64,000 nucleotides of DNA from Rhizobium sp. CCGE531 (GTDB lineage Bacteria; Pseudomonadota; Alphaproteobacteria; Rhizobiales; Rhizobiaceae). The stretch covers positions 1,178,001-1,242,000 of the forward strand of contig NZ_CP032685.1 in the NCBI RefSeq assembly GCF_003627795.1. The letters are read 5' to 3'. The notes under the pieces were generated by a model. The model had not been told where the DNA came from and ran no database searches. It was given only the letters and a program-made list of their open reading frames with translations. Both the position numbers and the translations under genes were made by a program. Of this stretch, positions 46,405 to 56,202 are shown piece after piece; position 1 is the first letter of the stretch, and the number at the start of each line of letters is the position of its first letter.

Positions 46405-46424
46405 GGCGGCGCTGGAGCGCCGCC
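46405..46424 (+). promoter_or_regulatory. Intercistronic stem-loop after the binding-protein gene
   Basis: GGCGGCGC (46405-46412) and GCGCCGCC (46417-46424) form a perfect 8-base stem with loop TGGA, between the binding-protein stop and permease start. It lacks a T-run, so it probably protects the upstream mRNA or attenuates read-through rather than terminating fully. Confidence 0.6.
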
Positions 46425-46450
46425 CGTTCCCTTCATCCGCGGAGGTCCCC

Positions 46451-47269
46451 ATGCGTTGGATCAATACCAGGCCCAGCCCCGGCGCGCAGCTTGCCCTGAC
46501 GCTCTTGCCTTTTGCTCTGCTGATCGTCGCCTATGGCGCCGGTTCGGCGGCGCGACTTGCCGAAAACGCCAATGACAAGCTGCTGCCCAGCCTTGCCGGC
46601 TTTGCCGACGCCATCAATCGCATGGCCTTCATCGCCGATCCGCGCACGGGAGAATATCTGCTCTGGTCGGATAGCTGGGCAAGCCTGATCCGGCTTTTTG
46701 CCGGCCTCGGCATCTCCACGATGACAGCGCTGCTGATTGGCATGCTGATCGGCATGCTGCCTTATCTGCGGGCGCTGCTCTCTCCCTTCGTCGCCGTTGT
46801 CTCGATGGTGCCGCCGCTGGCGCTGTTGCCGATCCTCTTCATCGTCATGGGTCTCGGCGAGACCTCGAAGATTGCTCTCATCGTGATCGGCGTTGCGCCG
46901 ACAATGATCCGCGACCTGGCGCTGAAGGCGCTGGAATTGCCGCGCGAGCAGATCGTCAAGGCCGAGACGCTCGGCGGTTCCTCCTGGCAGATCGCGCTTC
47001 GCGTGGTGCTGCCGCAGATCCTGCCGCGGCTGATCACCTGCCTTCGATTGCAGCTCGGGCCGGCCTGGCTGTTCCTGATCGCGGCGGAAGCGATCTCGTC
47101 CGATTCAGGCCTCGGCTACCGCATTTTCCTCGTCCGCCGATATCTGTCGATGGATGTGATCTTTCCCTATGTCGTCTGGATCACGCTGCTTGCCGTGCTC
47201 ATGAACTATCTTCTCGATCGTCTCCGCATCGCCGTCTTCCCCTGGTCCGAACTGGAGAAGCAGGCATGA
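46451..47269 (+). CDS. Guanidine-operon ABC transporter permease
   Basis: A 272-residue inner-membrane permease with about six helices and the NitT/TauT-type region VSMVPPLALLPILFIVMGLGE, given here across positions about 116-137, and the coupling loop AETLGGSSWQIALRVVLPQI. GGAGG precedes the ATG. Its last four bases overlap the ATPase gene (ATGA). Confidence 0.87.
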   Translation: MRWINTRPSPGAQLALTLLPFALLIVAYGAGSAARLAENANDKLLPSLAGFADAINRMAFIADPRTGEYLLWSDSWASLIRLFAGLGISTMTALLIGMLIGMLPYLRALLSPFVAVVSMVPPLALLPILFIVMGLGETSKIALIVIGVAPTMIRDLALKALELPREQIVKAETLGGSSWQIALRVVLPQILPRLITCLRLQLGPAWLFLIAAEAISSDSGLGYRIFLVRRYLSMDVIFPYVVWITLLAVLMNYLLDRLRIAVFPWSELEKQA

Positions 47270-48093
47270 GCGATCTCAAAATAGAAAAGGTCTGGAAAGA
47301 ATACGGCGACCAGATCGTGCTCGAAGACGTCTCCCTGACGGTCGCCTCCCGCGCCTTTGTCGCACTCGTCGGCCCGTCCGGCTGCGGCAAGTCGACCTTC
47401 CTGCGCATGCTTTTGGGACAGGAACAGCCCACCAAAGGCACGATCTCTCTCGATGGCGCGGCGCTGCCCGCCGAGCCGGGCGCGGACCGCGGCGTGGTCT
47501 TCCAGCGCTATTCTGTCTTTCCGCATCTGACCGCGCTCGGCAACGTGCTGCTCGGCAAGGAACTCGCCGCCTCGCGCTACAAGGCCAAACTCTTCGGTGC
47601 GGCGCGCCGCGATGCGATCGAGGAGGCGCGCCAGCTCATCGCCGAAGTCGGCCTTGCCGGCGCCGAGGACAAATATCCGGCCCAGCTTTCCGGCGGCATG
47701 CAGCAGCGACTGGCGCTCGCCCAGGCGCTCATCATGCGCCCCAAGGTGCTGCTGCTCGACGAGCCCTTCGGCGCGCTCGACCCCGGCATCCGTGCCGAGA
47801 TCCACACGCTGATGAAGCGGCTGTGGCATGAAACGCAGATGACCGTCGTCATGGTCACCCACGACATGCGCGAAGCCTTCACGCTCGCCACCCGCGTCGT
47901 CGCCTTCGAGCGTCGCCGCGACCGGCCGGAAGAGAAGGAACGCTACGGCGCGACCATCACCAAGGACATTTCCATCTGGCCGCCGCGCATCGCTGGCACG
48001 CCATCGATCTTCAGCTCCGACCGGGACGGCCCGGTCACTTCCCTGGGGCATCGCCGGGACGACCTGGCTTCGTCGGGAGAAATCAAGCCATGA
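47266..48093 (+). CDS. Guanidine-operon ABC transporter ATP-binding protein
   Basis: A 275-residue ATPase with Walker [10 protein letters not shown], signature LSGGMQQRLALAQALI, Walker B VLLLDEPFGALDPG and H-loop VTHDMREAF. The C-terminal tail beyond residue 215 is longer than in SsuB and typical of urea/guanidine carboxylase operons. Overlaps both neighbours by four bases (ATGA), completing the importer. Confidence 0.9.
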   Translation: MSDLKIEKVWKEYGDQIVLEDVSLTVASRAFVALVGPSGCGKSTFLRMLLGQEQPTKGTISLDGAALPAEPGADRGVVFQRYSVFPHLTALGNVLLGKELAASRYKAKLFGAARRDAIEEARQLIAEVGLAGAEDKYPAQLSGGMQQRLALAQALIMRPKVLLLDEPFGALDPGIRAEIHTLMKRLWHETQMTVVMVTHDMREAFTLATRVVAFERRRDRPEEKERYGATITKDISIWPPRIAGTPSIFSSDRDGPVTSLGHRRDDLASSGEIKP

Positions 48094-48908
48094 CACATGT
48101 CAGACGTCCGCCGGAAGAAATAGCCGCCAACCGCGCGCGCTACGAAGAGCATCAAAGAAAGGGCCTGGAATTCGCGCCAAAGGCCCTGCCTGGGGCAAGT
48201 CCCTTACCTGCGCCCGAAATCGCCTATGACAAGGTCGTCCACCGCGAGGTAATCCCCGGCGGCTGGTACTGGTCGACCCATCTCGGGAAGAACGAAACGT
48301 TGCGCATCAGCCTCGATCATGGCTTCTCGACGATCTCCCTCGTCGCCTGGAGCGCCGCCGACACCAGCGAGCGGCTGAACTTGCCCGATACCGTGAAGAT
48401 GCAGTGGACGACGGCGCTCGGCAAAGGCCGGGTGATCTTCTCCGACATGGGCCGAGTAATGTTTTCCGTCACCGAGGATTCCTCTGGCGCACATGACTGC
48501 CTGATGGGCAGCTCAACCGCCGCCTCAAACCTGGCCAAATACGTGGAAGGCAAACGCAACACCCGTGACAACCTCGTCCTGCTCGCTACCAAGGCCGGGC
48601 TCGACAAGCGGGATATTCCCTCGGTGCTGGCGCTCTTCGCCCCCGTCCGTGTCGATGAGGACGGCGCGTTCCTATGGAAGCCGGACCTTTTGCGCGACGG
48701 CGATTATGTCGAGCTGCGCGCCGAGATGGACCTGATCGTCGGCTTTTCCAACTGCCCGCATCCGCTTAATCCCGATCCCAGCTACCAGCCGAACCCGGTG
48801 ACTGTCACCCGCATCGCAGCAGTGGGGCCATCGGCCGACGACCTTTGCCGGACCGCGACCGCCGAGGCCATGCGCGGCTTTGAAAACAACACGCTGGCGG
48901 CGATCTGA
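48090..48908 (+). CDS. Urea carboxylase-associated protein 1 (DUF1989), probable carboxyguanidine deiminase subunit
   Basis: A 272-residue DUF1989 protein. Visible marks are GWYWSTHLGKNETLRI, a Cys/His site DSSGAHDCLMGSS and FSNCPHPLNP. Members of this pair, long called urea amidolyase-associated proteins, were shown in other bacteria to act together as carboxyguanidine deiminase (CgdAB), converting carboxyguanidine to allophanate with release of ammonia. The riboswitch and operon order support that role here. I leave the symbol blank because I cannot say which subunit letter applies. Confidence 0.88.
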   Translation: MTHVRRPPEEIAANRARYEEHQRKGLEFAPKALPGASPLPAPEIAYDKVVHREVIPGGWYWSTHLGKNETLRISLDHGFSTISLVAWSAADTSERLNLPDTVKMQWTTALGKGRVIFSDMGRVMFSVTEDSSGAHDCLMGSSTAASNLAKYVEGKRNTRDNLVLLATKAGLDKRDIPSVLALFAPVRVDEDGAFLWKPDLLRDGDYVELRAEMDLIVGFSNCPHPLNPDPSYQPNPVTVTRIAAVGPSADDLCRTATAEAMRGFENNTLAAI

Positions 48909-48922
48909 GGAGGAGCGAAACC

Positions 48923-49573
48923 ATGACCGATTTCATCCAGACAGCGCTGGGCCGCACGCTCGAAAACGTCGTGCAGGATCACTTCATTGCCGCGGAAGCT
49001 CCGTTCTCGACGGTGGTGCGAAAAGGCCAGACGTTGCGCATCGAGGATAGTTACGGCCAGCAGGCGATCGACACGCTGTTCTACAATGCCGCAGATTTCT
49101 CCGAGCGCTATTCCAACCAGGATACGATGCGCGAACAGGGTGCCGCCTATATCTCCACGAATACGAAGATTATCTCGAATGAAGGCCGGGTCATGCTGAC
49201 CATGACGGCCGACAGTTGCGGTCGTCACGACACGTCGGCCGGCGCCTGCTCCTGCGAAAGCAACACGGTGCGCTTCGGCCACGGCACAAAATATCTCCAT
49301 GCCTGCCGCGACAATTTCGTTCTGGAAGTCTCCAAGCACGGCATGAGCAAGCGCGATGTCGTTCCCAACATCAATTTCTTCATGAACGTGCCGATCGAGC
49401 CCGGCGGCGAGATGACGATCGTCGACGGGATCTCCGCCCCGGGCGATTATGTCGAATTGAGAGCGGAAATGGACGTGCTGCTCGTCATCTCCAATTGCCC
49501 GCAGATCAACAATCCCTGCAACGGTTTCGATCCGACACCGATCCGTGTGCTGGTCTGGGACAGCGAGGCCTGA
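48923..49573 (+). CDS. Urea carboxylase-associated protein 2 (DUF1989), probable carboxyguanidine deiminase subunit
   Basis: A 216-residue DUF1989 protein paralogous to the preceding one: GQTLRIEDSYGQQAIDTLFY, DSCGRHDTSAGACSCES and SNCPQINNPCNGF with conserved Cys and His likely to bind metal. GGAGGAG lies just upstream. It probably pairs with the 48090 product to deiminate carboxyguanidine between the carboxylase and allophanate hydrolase steps. Confidence 0.88.
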   Translation: MTDFIQTALGRTLENVVQDHFIAAEAPFSTVVRKGQTLRIEDSYGQQAIDTLFYNAADFSERYSNQDTMREQGAAYISTNTKIISNEGRVMLTMTADSCGRHDTSAGACSCESNTVRFGHGTKYLHACRDNFVLEVSKHGMSKRDVVPNINFFMNVPIEPGGEMTIVDGISAPGDYVELRAEMDVLLVISNCPQINNPCNGFDPTPIRVLVWDSEA

Positions 49574-49574
49574 C

Positions 49575-52500
49575 ATGTTCAACAAGGTTCTGATCGCAAA
49601 CCGGGGCGAAATCGCCGTCCGGATTATCAAGACATTGCGGCGCATGGCGATTGCTTCCGTTGCCGTCTATTCCGATGCCGACCGCTTTTCCAAGGCGGTG
49701 CGGATGGCCGACGAGGCAATAAGGCTCGGCCCGGCGCCGGCATCCGAAAGCTATCTCGACATCGACGCCGTTATAGCCGCCTGCAAGGCGACCGGCGCCG
49801 AGGCCGTGCATCCGGGCTATGGCTTCCTTTCGGAAAATATCGGCTTTGCCGAACGGCTGGCCAGAGAAGGTATCGCCTTCATCGGACCGACGCCCGACAA
49901 CATCGCCGCCTTCGGGCTGAAGCATAGGGCCCGCGAACTGGCGCGTGAAAGCGGCGTGCCGCTGCTGCCCGGCAGCGGCCTCTTGGAAACGAGTGATGAA
50001 GCACTGAAGGCTGCCACCGAGATCGGCTATCCGGTGATGCTGAAATCGACCGCCGGCGGCGGTGGCATCGGCATGCAGCTTTGCCATGACCCGGAAAGCC
50101 TGAGTGCTGCCTTCGAGAGCGTCCAGCGCACCGCGCGCGCAAGCTTCGGCGACGCGCGTGTCTACCTGGAGCGTTTCGTCGCCAAGGCCCGCCATGTCGA
50201 GGTGCAAATTTTCGGCGACGGCGATGGCTGGGTGATCGCGCTCGGCGAGCGCGACTGTTCCTTGCAGCGCCGGAACCAGAAGGTGATCGAGGAGACCCCG
50301 GCGCCGGGATTGTCCGATGCGGTTCGGATCCGCCTGCATGCGGCGGCCGTCGCGCTCGGTATGTCCGTCCGCTACCGATCGGCGGGAACGGTCGAATTCA
50401 TCTACGACCCGGCACGCGAGGAATTCTATTTCCTCGAGGTCAACACCCGCCTGCAGGTCGAGCATCCCGTGACAGAAGCGGTCTTCGGCATCGATCTCGT
50501 CGAATGGATGATCCGTCAAGCGGCCGACGAAGACGTGCTGACCGGAAAGGAAAATCTCGTTCCCAAGGGTGCGGCGATCGAAGCGCGCATCTATGCCGAG
50601 ATGCCGCATGCCGGGTTCAGGCCGAGCGCCGGGCTGCTGACCGAGGTCATCTTTCCGGACAAGATACGCGTCGACGGCTGGATAGAAACGGGCACGGAGG
50701 TCAGCTCCTATTATGATCCCATGCTCGCCAAGGTGATCGTGACGGCCGAGGATCGCGCAAGCGCGATTAAAGCGCTCGGCAAGGCGCTCGAAGACAGCAC
50801 GATTTCCGGTATCGAGACCAATCTCGATTATCTGAAATCGATCGCGGCCTCCGATCTTCTGGCGAGCGGCCATGTGGCGACGACAGCGCTCAAGGATTTT
50901 ATCTTCTTGCCCGATGTGGTCGAGGTGGTTTCGCCGGGCGCCCAGTCGAGCCTGCAGGAGCTACCGGGGCGGCTGGGTCTCTGGCATGTCGGCGTGCCGC
51001 CAAGCGGGCCGATGGACGAGCGATCCTTTCGCCATGCCAACCGGCTGGTCGGAAATGCCGACGAGACGGCGGCGCTGGAGCTGACCGTCTCCGGGCCGGT
51101 GCTGAAATTCTTCTCAGATGTCACGGTCGCGCTGGCCGGCGCGCAAATGCCGATGACGCTGAACGGCATGCCGGCTCAACATGATGCGGCAATCCTCGTC
51201 AAGGCGGGTCAGACGCTTTCGATCGGTGCGATCGCGGATGCCGGCCAGCGTGCCTATCTCGCCGTTGCCGGCGGTTTCGCGGCCCCGGAGGTGCTTGGTT
51301 CGCGCGCGACCTTTGGTCTCGGCCAGTTTGGAGGCCATGCGACTGGAACACTTCGCGCCGGCCATGTGCTGCGGCTCGCCCGCGCTTCGCAGCCTGCACC
51401 GAAGCCGGCCAATGAACCGGCCGAACTCACGCGCAGCTGGGAAGTCGGCGTGCTCTACGGCCCGCACGGCGCTCCCGACTTCTTCCTGGAGGAGGATATC
51501 GAAACGCTGTTTTCAACCGAATATGAAGTTCATTTCAACAGCGCCCGCACCGGCGTGCGCCTGATCGGCCCCGCGCCGAAATGGGCGCGCACGGACGGCG
51601 GCGAAGCCGGGCTTCATCCTTCCAACCTGCACGACAATGCCTATGCGGTCGGCGCAATCGACTTTACCGGCGACATGCCGATCATTCTCGGTCCAGATGG
51701 CCCGAGCCTCGGCGGCTTCGTTTGCCCGGCGGTGATCGCGCGCGACGAGCAGTGGAAGATGGGCCAGTTCAAACCGGGCGACAAGATCCGCTTCCATGCG
51801 GTGAAGCGCGCCGAGGACCCGATCGCCGGACCGGTCGTGAAGCGCATCGGCGTTGACGCCGGCGCCTCGATCATCGGAAGCAGTGAGGTGGGACCGGTTC
51901 CTGTGGTCTATCGCCGCCAAGGAGACGACAATCTGCTGGTCGAATATGGGCCGATGCAGCTCGACATCGCGCTGCGCCTGCGCGTGCATCTTCTGATGCA
52001 GGCGATCAAGGAGGCGAAGCTTCCGGGGCTCATCGACCTTACGCCCGGCATACGGTCGCTGCAGATCCACTATGACGGAACCGGCCTTGCCCGCACGCGC
52101 CTTCTCGGCCTCCTGACCGAGATAGAGGCCTCCCTGCCCCCGGCGCAAGCGGTGAAGGTCCCAAGCCGGATCGTGCATCTGCCGCTCTCCTGGAACGATC
52201 CCGATGCCGAACTTGCGATGCGCAAATATCAGGAGCTCGTCCGCCCGAATGCGCCCTGGTGCCCGTCGAATATCGAGTTCATCCGCCGCATTAATGGCCT
52301 CGCCGACGAACAGGCGGTGCGCGACATCGTCTTTGATGCCAGCTATCTCGTGCTAGGGCTTGGCGACGTCTATCTCGGCGCGCCGGTCGCCACGCCGATG
52401 GACCCGCGCCATCGGCTTGTCACGACGAAGTACAATCCCGCCCGGACTTGGACGCCGGAAAACGCCGTCGGCATCGGCGGCGCCTATATGTGCATCTACG

Positions 52501-53111
52501 GCATGGAAGGCCCCGGCGGCTATCAGCTCTTCGGCCGGACGATCCAGGTCTGGAACACCTGGCGCCAGACGAAGGTCTTTTCCAAAGAAAAGCCATGGCT
52601 GCTCGACTTCTTCGACCAGATCCGCTTCTTCCCGGTGAGTCATGAGGAACTGACCGAAGCGCGCGCCGCTTTCCCGCATGGCGGCTATCCGATCCGCATC
52701 GAGGAGAGCGAATTCTCCTATGCGGCCTATGAGGCGGAGCTTGCCGCCAATGCGCAGGCGATCGGCGCTTTCAAAGCTCGCCAGCAATCGGCCTTCGAGG
52801 CCGAACGGCAGCGCTGGAAAGATCTCGGCCTCGACAGTTTCTCCGTCGACGAGGGCAGCGGTCCCGGGCTCAGCGGCGATATTCCCACAGGCTGCTTCGG
52901 CGTCGAAAGTGCCGTGCCCGGCAACGTCTGGAAGGTCCTCGTCGAGGAGGGCCAGCCGGTCGTCGCCGGCGAGACGCTCGCCATCATCGAATCCATGAAA
53001 ATGGAAATCAACGTCACCGCTCATGCCGCGGGCCGCGTCCGCGATCTGCGCGCAGGTCCCGGCCGCAACGTCAAAGCCGGCGATATCCTCGTCGTGCTGG
53101 AGGAAATCTGA
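49575..53111 (+). CDS. Biotin-dependent guanidine/urea carboxylase
   Basis: A 1178-residue multidomain enzyme. Biotin carboxylase occupies about 1-450 (KVLIANRGEIAVRIIKTLRR, the ATP loop GGGGIGM, EVNTRLQVEHPVTE). The carboxyltransferase AHS2 and AHS1 (KipA/KipI-like) domains cover about 465-1000. The C-terminal biotinyl domain has ESMKM, with the biotin Lys at about residue 1142. It carboxylates guanidine or urea with ATP and bicarbonate. Behind a guanidine riboswitch with two DUF1989 proteins, guanidine is the likelier physiological substrate. It needs biotin, whose synthesis operon lies 10 kb upstream. Confidence 0.93.
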   Translation: MFNKVLIANRGEIAVRIIKTLRRMAIASVAVYSDADRFSKAVRMADEAIRLGPAPASESYLDIDAVIAACKATGAEAVHPGYGFLSENIGFAERLAREGIAFIGPTPDNIAAFGLKHRARELARESGVPLLPGSGLLETSDEALKAATEIGYPVMLKSTAGGGGIGMQLCHDPESLSAAFESVQRTARASFGDARVYLERFVAKARHVEVQIFGDGDGWVIALGERDCSLQRRNQKVIEETPAPGLSDAVRIRLHAAAVALGMSVRYRSAGTVEFIYDPAREEFYFLEVNTRLQVEHPVTEAVFGIDLVEWMIRQAADEDVLTGKENLVPKGAAIEARIYAEMPHAGFRPSAGLLTEVIFPDKIRVDGWIETGTEVSSYYDPMLAKVIVTAEDRASAIKALGKALEDSTISGIETNLDYLKSIAASDLLASGHVATTALKDFIFLPDVVEVVSPGAQSSLQELPGRLGLWHVGVPPSGPMDERSFRHANRLVGNADETAALELTVSGPVLKFFSDVTVALAGAQMPMTLNGMPAQHDAAILVKAGQTLSIGAIADAGQRAYLAVAGGFAAPEVLGSRATFGLGQFGGHATGTLRAGHVLRLARASQPAPKPANEPAELTRSWEVGVLYGPHGAPDFFLEEDIETLFSTEYEVHFNSARTGVRLIGPAPKWARTDGGEAGLHPSNLHDNAYAVGAIDFTGDMPIILGPDGPSLGGFVCPAVIARDEQWKMGQFKPGDKIRFHAVKRAEDPIAGPVVKRIGVDAGASIIGSSEVGPVPVVYRRQGDDNLLVEYGPMQLDIALRLRVHLLMQAIKEAKLPGLIDLTPGIRSLQIHYDGTGLARTRLLGLLTEIEASLPPAQAVKVPSRIVHLPLSWNDPDAELAMRKYQELVRPNAPWCPSNIEFIRRINGLADEQAVRDIVFDASYLVLGLGDVYLGAPVATPMDPRHRLVTTKYNPARTWTPENAVGIGGAYMCIYGMEGPGGYQLFGRTIQVWNTWRQTKVFSKEKPWLLDFFDQIRFFPVSHEELTEARAAFPHGGYPIRIEESEFSYAAYEAELAANAQAIGAFKARQQSAFEAERQRWKDLGLDSFSVDEGSGPGLSGDIPTGCFGVESAVPGNVWKVLVEEGQPVVAGETLAIIESMKMEINVTAHAAGRVRDLRAGPGRNVKAGDILVVLEEI

Positions 53112-54922
53112 TGCTCCCCATCATTCTCGATCTCGCTTCGCTCAACTCCGCCTATGCAGCCGGATTATCGCCCGTTGATCTCGTCGAGGAGGTGATCCGC
53201 CGCCGCAAGGCGTCCGACGATCCGGCGATCTTCATCACGCCGACCCTGGACGATGACCTGCGCGCCGCCGCCAAGGTGCTGCTGGCCCGCGCGCCGAAAC
53301 CGAACAGCCTGCCGCTCTGGGGCATTCCCTTCGCGGTCAAGGACAATATCGATGTGGCGGGTCTTCCGACCACGGCCGCCTGCCCAGCCTTCGCCTATCA
53401 TCCTGACGAGGATGCGACGGTGGTTGCGCGGCTCCAGGCCGCCGGCGCGCTGGTGATCGGCAAGACCAATCTCGACCAGTTCGCGACCGGCCTCAACGGC
53501 ACGCGCTCGCCGCATGGAGCGCCGCGCTCGGTCTTCGACAGAGATTATGTGTCCGGCGGCTCGAGCTCCGGTTCGGCGGTTGCCGTCGCCTCAGGCCTTG
53601 CCAGTTTCGCGCTCGGCACCGACACGGCTGGTTCCGGTCGTGTGCCGGCGGCCTTCAACAATCTCGTCGGCATCAAGCCGACGCCGGGGCTGCTGCCGAA
53701 TGTCGGCGTGGTGCCGGCCTGCCGCAGCGTCGATGTCGTCACTATTTTTGCCGCGACGGTCGGCGACGGAGTTGCGATCCGCAAGGTAGTGGAGGGCTAT
53801 GACGCCGCCGACCCCTTCTCGCGCAAGGCTGCATCCGCCAGCCTGCCCGTCTCCGGCCTGCGGATCGGCGTGCTCGACGGGGCGGAGCGGGAATTCTTCG
53901 GCAACAGAGATGTGGAGACCCTTTATGACGCTGCGATCGAGAGGGCGCGCACCCTCGGCGCGACCATCGTTCCCTTCGATTACGCCCCCTTCCGGCAGGC
54001 GGCCGAGCTGCTCTATAACGGACCCTGGGTCGCCGAGCGGCTGGCGGCGGTGAAAGATTTTCTCGCCAGCAATGCCGCCGATTTCGACCCGACGGTGCGC
54101 ACCATCATCGAAGGTGCGAAAACCTACGACGCCGTTGCCGCATTCGAGGGCAGATACAAGCTCGAAGCGCTGCGCCAGAAGACCAGGCGGGAATGGGAGA
54201 AGGCGGATATCTTGATGCTGCCGACCTCGCCGACCACCTACACGGTTGAGGAGATGATGGCAGACCCGATCGTCAAGAATGGGCATTTCGGCCGATACAC
54301 CAACTTCGTCAATCTGCTCGATTGCGCGGCGATCGCCATTCCGGCCGGCTTCGACGCCACCGGCCACCTGCCGGCCGGCGTGACCCTGATCGGCCCGGCC
54401 TTCACCGACGAGGCGCTGGCCCCCTTCGCCGACGCCATGCACCGGAGCTTGAGCGCAGGGATGGGCAGGGATCGCGCAGCAACAATCCCCGAGGCAAGCC
54501 GCGTGCCGCCGGCAAATGACGGCTCTGTGCCGATCGTCGTCGTCGGGGCACATTTGAGCGGCATGCCGCTCAACCACGAGCTCACCTCCGCCGGTGGCTA
54601 TCGGCTGAAGACCTGCCGGACGGCCGGCGACTACCGTCTCTTCGCGCTGCCGGGAACCGTCCCGCCCAAGCCGGGGCTGGTGCGCGAACCCGGCTTTACA
54701 GGCGGCGGTATAGAGGTCGAGGTCTGGGCAGTGTCACCCGAAGCCTTCGGCTGTTTCGTCCAGAAAATCCCAGCACCGCTCGGCATCGGCAAGGTTACCC
54801 TCGACGACGGCACGGTGGTTTCTGGCTTTCTCTGCGAGAGCCACGCCACAACGGGAGCCAAAGACATCACCGCGTTTGGCGGCTGGCGAAATTTTATTCG
54901 CACCGCGGCTGCCACGGCTTGA
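53111..54922 (+). CDS. atzF: Allophanate hydrolase
   Basis: A 603-residue enzyme that hydrolyses allophanate to ammonia and carbon dioxide. An N-terminal amidase-signature domain (about 1-440) contains the Ser-cisSer-Lys triad: Lys77 in FAVKDNID, Ser151 in GGSSSGSA and Ser175 in DTAGSGRVPA. The C-terminal domain typical of AtzF follows (GAHLSGMPLNHELT to the end). It starts one base inside the carboxylase stop (TGATG). It is the last step of guanidine breakdown. No terminator hairpin with T-run was seen in the following 430 bases. Confidence 0.94.
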   Translation: MLPIILDLASLNSAYAAGLSPVDLVEEVIRRRKASDDPAIFITPTLDDDLRAAAKVLLARAPKPNSLPLWGIPFAVKDNIDVAGLPTTAACPAFAYHPDEDATVVARLQAAGALVIGKTNLDQFATGLNGTRSPHGAPRSVFDRDYVSGGSSSGSAVAVASGLASFALGTDTAGSGRVPAAFNNLVGIKPTPGLLPNVGVVPACRSVDVVTIFAATVGDGVAIRKVVEGYDAADPFSRKAASASLPVSGLRIGVLDGAEREFFGNRDVETLYDAAIERARTLGATIVPFDYAPFRQAAELLYNGPWVAERLAAVKDFLASNAADFDPTVRTIIEGAKTYDAVAAFEGRYKLEALRQKTRREWEKADILMLPTSPTTYTVEEMMADPIVKNGHFGRYTNFVNLLDCAAIAIPAGFDATGHLPAGVTLIGPAFTDEALAPFADAMHRSLSAGMGRDRAATIPEASRVPPANDGSVPIVVVGAHLSGMPLNHELTSAGGYRLKTCRTAGDYRLFALPGTVPPKPGLVREPGFTGGGIEVEVWAVSPEAFGCFVQKIPAPLGIGKVTLDDGTVVSGFLCESHATTGAKDITAFGGWRNFIRTAAATA

Positions 54923-55358
54923 ATGACGGAGAAACGAGATGAGAAAGCTCCTCCTACGGACAATGCAGATCATTCTCGACGGCCTGATCGCCAGAACCCT
55001 TGCGATTGATAGTCGTGATTTAACGCAATCCTCCCGGGGTTTGCGGCGAGGCATCCCGCGAGAGTGATCGATCGTGCTAACCGGAGCCCGGTGAACGGCC
55101 TATAATCGCGATCGTGGTCTCGCCATCGCTGTCTCAGAAACGCAAGAAAGCGGTTTTTATGAGCAATGGCCGCAAAAATCGAAGGCACAACCTTCCGCAT
55201 CTCGCTTTTCAGTCATGGCGCGGCCGGTGTCGAAACGTGCGGAGGGTGGCCGATGCATTTTTACATATGATTGCCGAGAACGCTTTGCTCTGATGGAATA
55301 CGAACCGCCCAGTCGTCCAGACGGGCAAGTCGACCGACAGAAGAGCTTATTATGGAAA
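54923..55358. other. Intergenic 436 bases, no supported gene
   Basis: The sequence after allophanate hydrolase contains only short frames with no family features. No terminator or repeat was recognised. Confidence 0.35.
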
Positions 55359-55634
55359 CTATTTTTCCATTTGAACTTCTTCGTCGGTCATATCGATGAC
55401 GGCTGACTTCGCGCTTTCGGATTGCCGGCTTGTTCTCAAATCATTCTCGTCGAAGGCGTATCGGCGCAAGAGAGCGAAAAGTGCTTCGTTCATATGAGCC
55501 CCATCCAAGAGCTCGGGATTATCACAGATAACGTTGATGGTCCGCCGCACAACGCGATCTGCCGCAGCCTCCGATTCGACGAATTTTTTTGCCCATTTCA
55601 GCAGGATGGGGCGAAGATCACGATTTAGCGACAT
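55359..55634 (-). CDS. Small helical protein of unknown function
   Basis: About 91 residues from the ATG at 55634 (a longer frame reaches 55709). The sequence LKWAKKFVESEAAADRVVRR and the following helical part resemble the first helices of sigma-70 region 2 or small rhizobial regulatory proteins, but no DNA-binding region follows. The ribosome site is weak (GACGGAA). It lies next to decayed genes, so it may itself be a remnant. Confidence 0.45.
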   Translation of the reverse strand: MSLNRDLRPILLKWAKKFVESEAAADRVVRRTINVICDNPELLDGAHMNEALFALLRRYAFDENDLRTSRQSESAKSAVIDMTDEEVQMEK

Positions 55635-55741
55635 TTCCGTCGATCTCGAAACGGGCATAGAGTCCCTCGTATTCCTGGGCGACCGGCTCACACATTGTCC
55701 TGCGATCACAAGTGCCTGAGGATTGATGGCGGTTGCTCATA

Positions 55742-56087
55742 CTATCCGTTAAAAGGCAGGTGTCCACTTGAGAGCCGCATTTTGTTGCGGCATCCATCTG
55801 GCTTGGAATGCTCGACGGAACAATAGAGTTGCAGTCCGTCGACATGGAGGGCAGCCTGATCGGTGAGGCCGTGGAATGCGAGAGCTGAAGCAAGGCAGAC
55901 AACGGCTTTCGGAACGCGCTTGGCGATCTCTGCCAGACTATGGTTGGCATCGAGCTCGGCATCGGGAAGTTGGTAGAGACCGCAAGCGAGGCGCGCCACC
56001 AGCATTCCGAAGCTCCGCCAGACGTGCTACGCCGCGCTCGATGAGCACGGTCCGGGCGATTTGGCGTTGAGTCGCGGAACCAGACAT
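55742..56087 (-). pseudogene. Decayed AbiEi-type antitoxin gene
   Basis: From the ATG at 56087 one frame reads RTVLIERGVARLAELRNAG, the N-terminal helix-turn-helix part of AbiEi-like antitoxins. The family continuation ARLACGLYQLPDAE, then SLAEIAKRVPKAVVCLASAL and FHGLTDQ, is in another frame from about 56005. So a frameshift or small deletion splits the gene, and its C-terminal half is lost or scrambled. No AbiEii-like toxin gene is nearby. Confidence 0.65.
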
Positions 56088-56202
56088 TGATACAAAAGCT
56101 CGGAATATAATAACTATTGTCCGAGGATTTGTGCCATCATCACGAGCTTGAGAAAGCCGCTGGTTAGCAAGGGTGGTTTCCACTTGCGCTGAGTCCAGAC
56201 CG

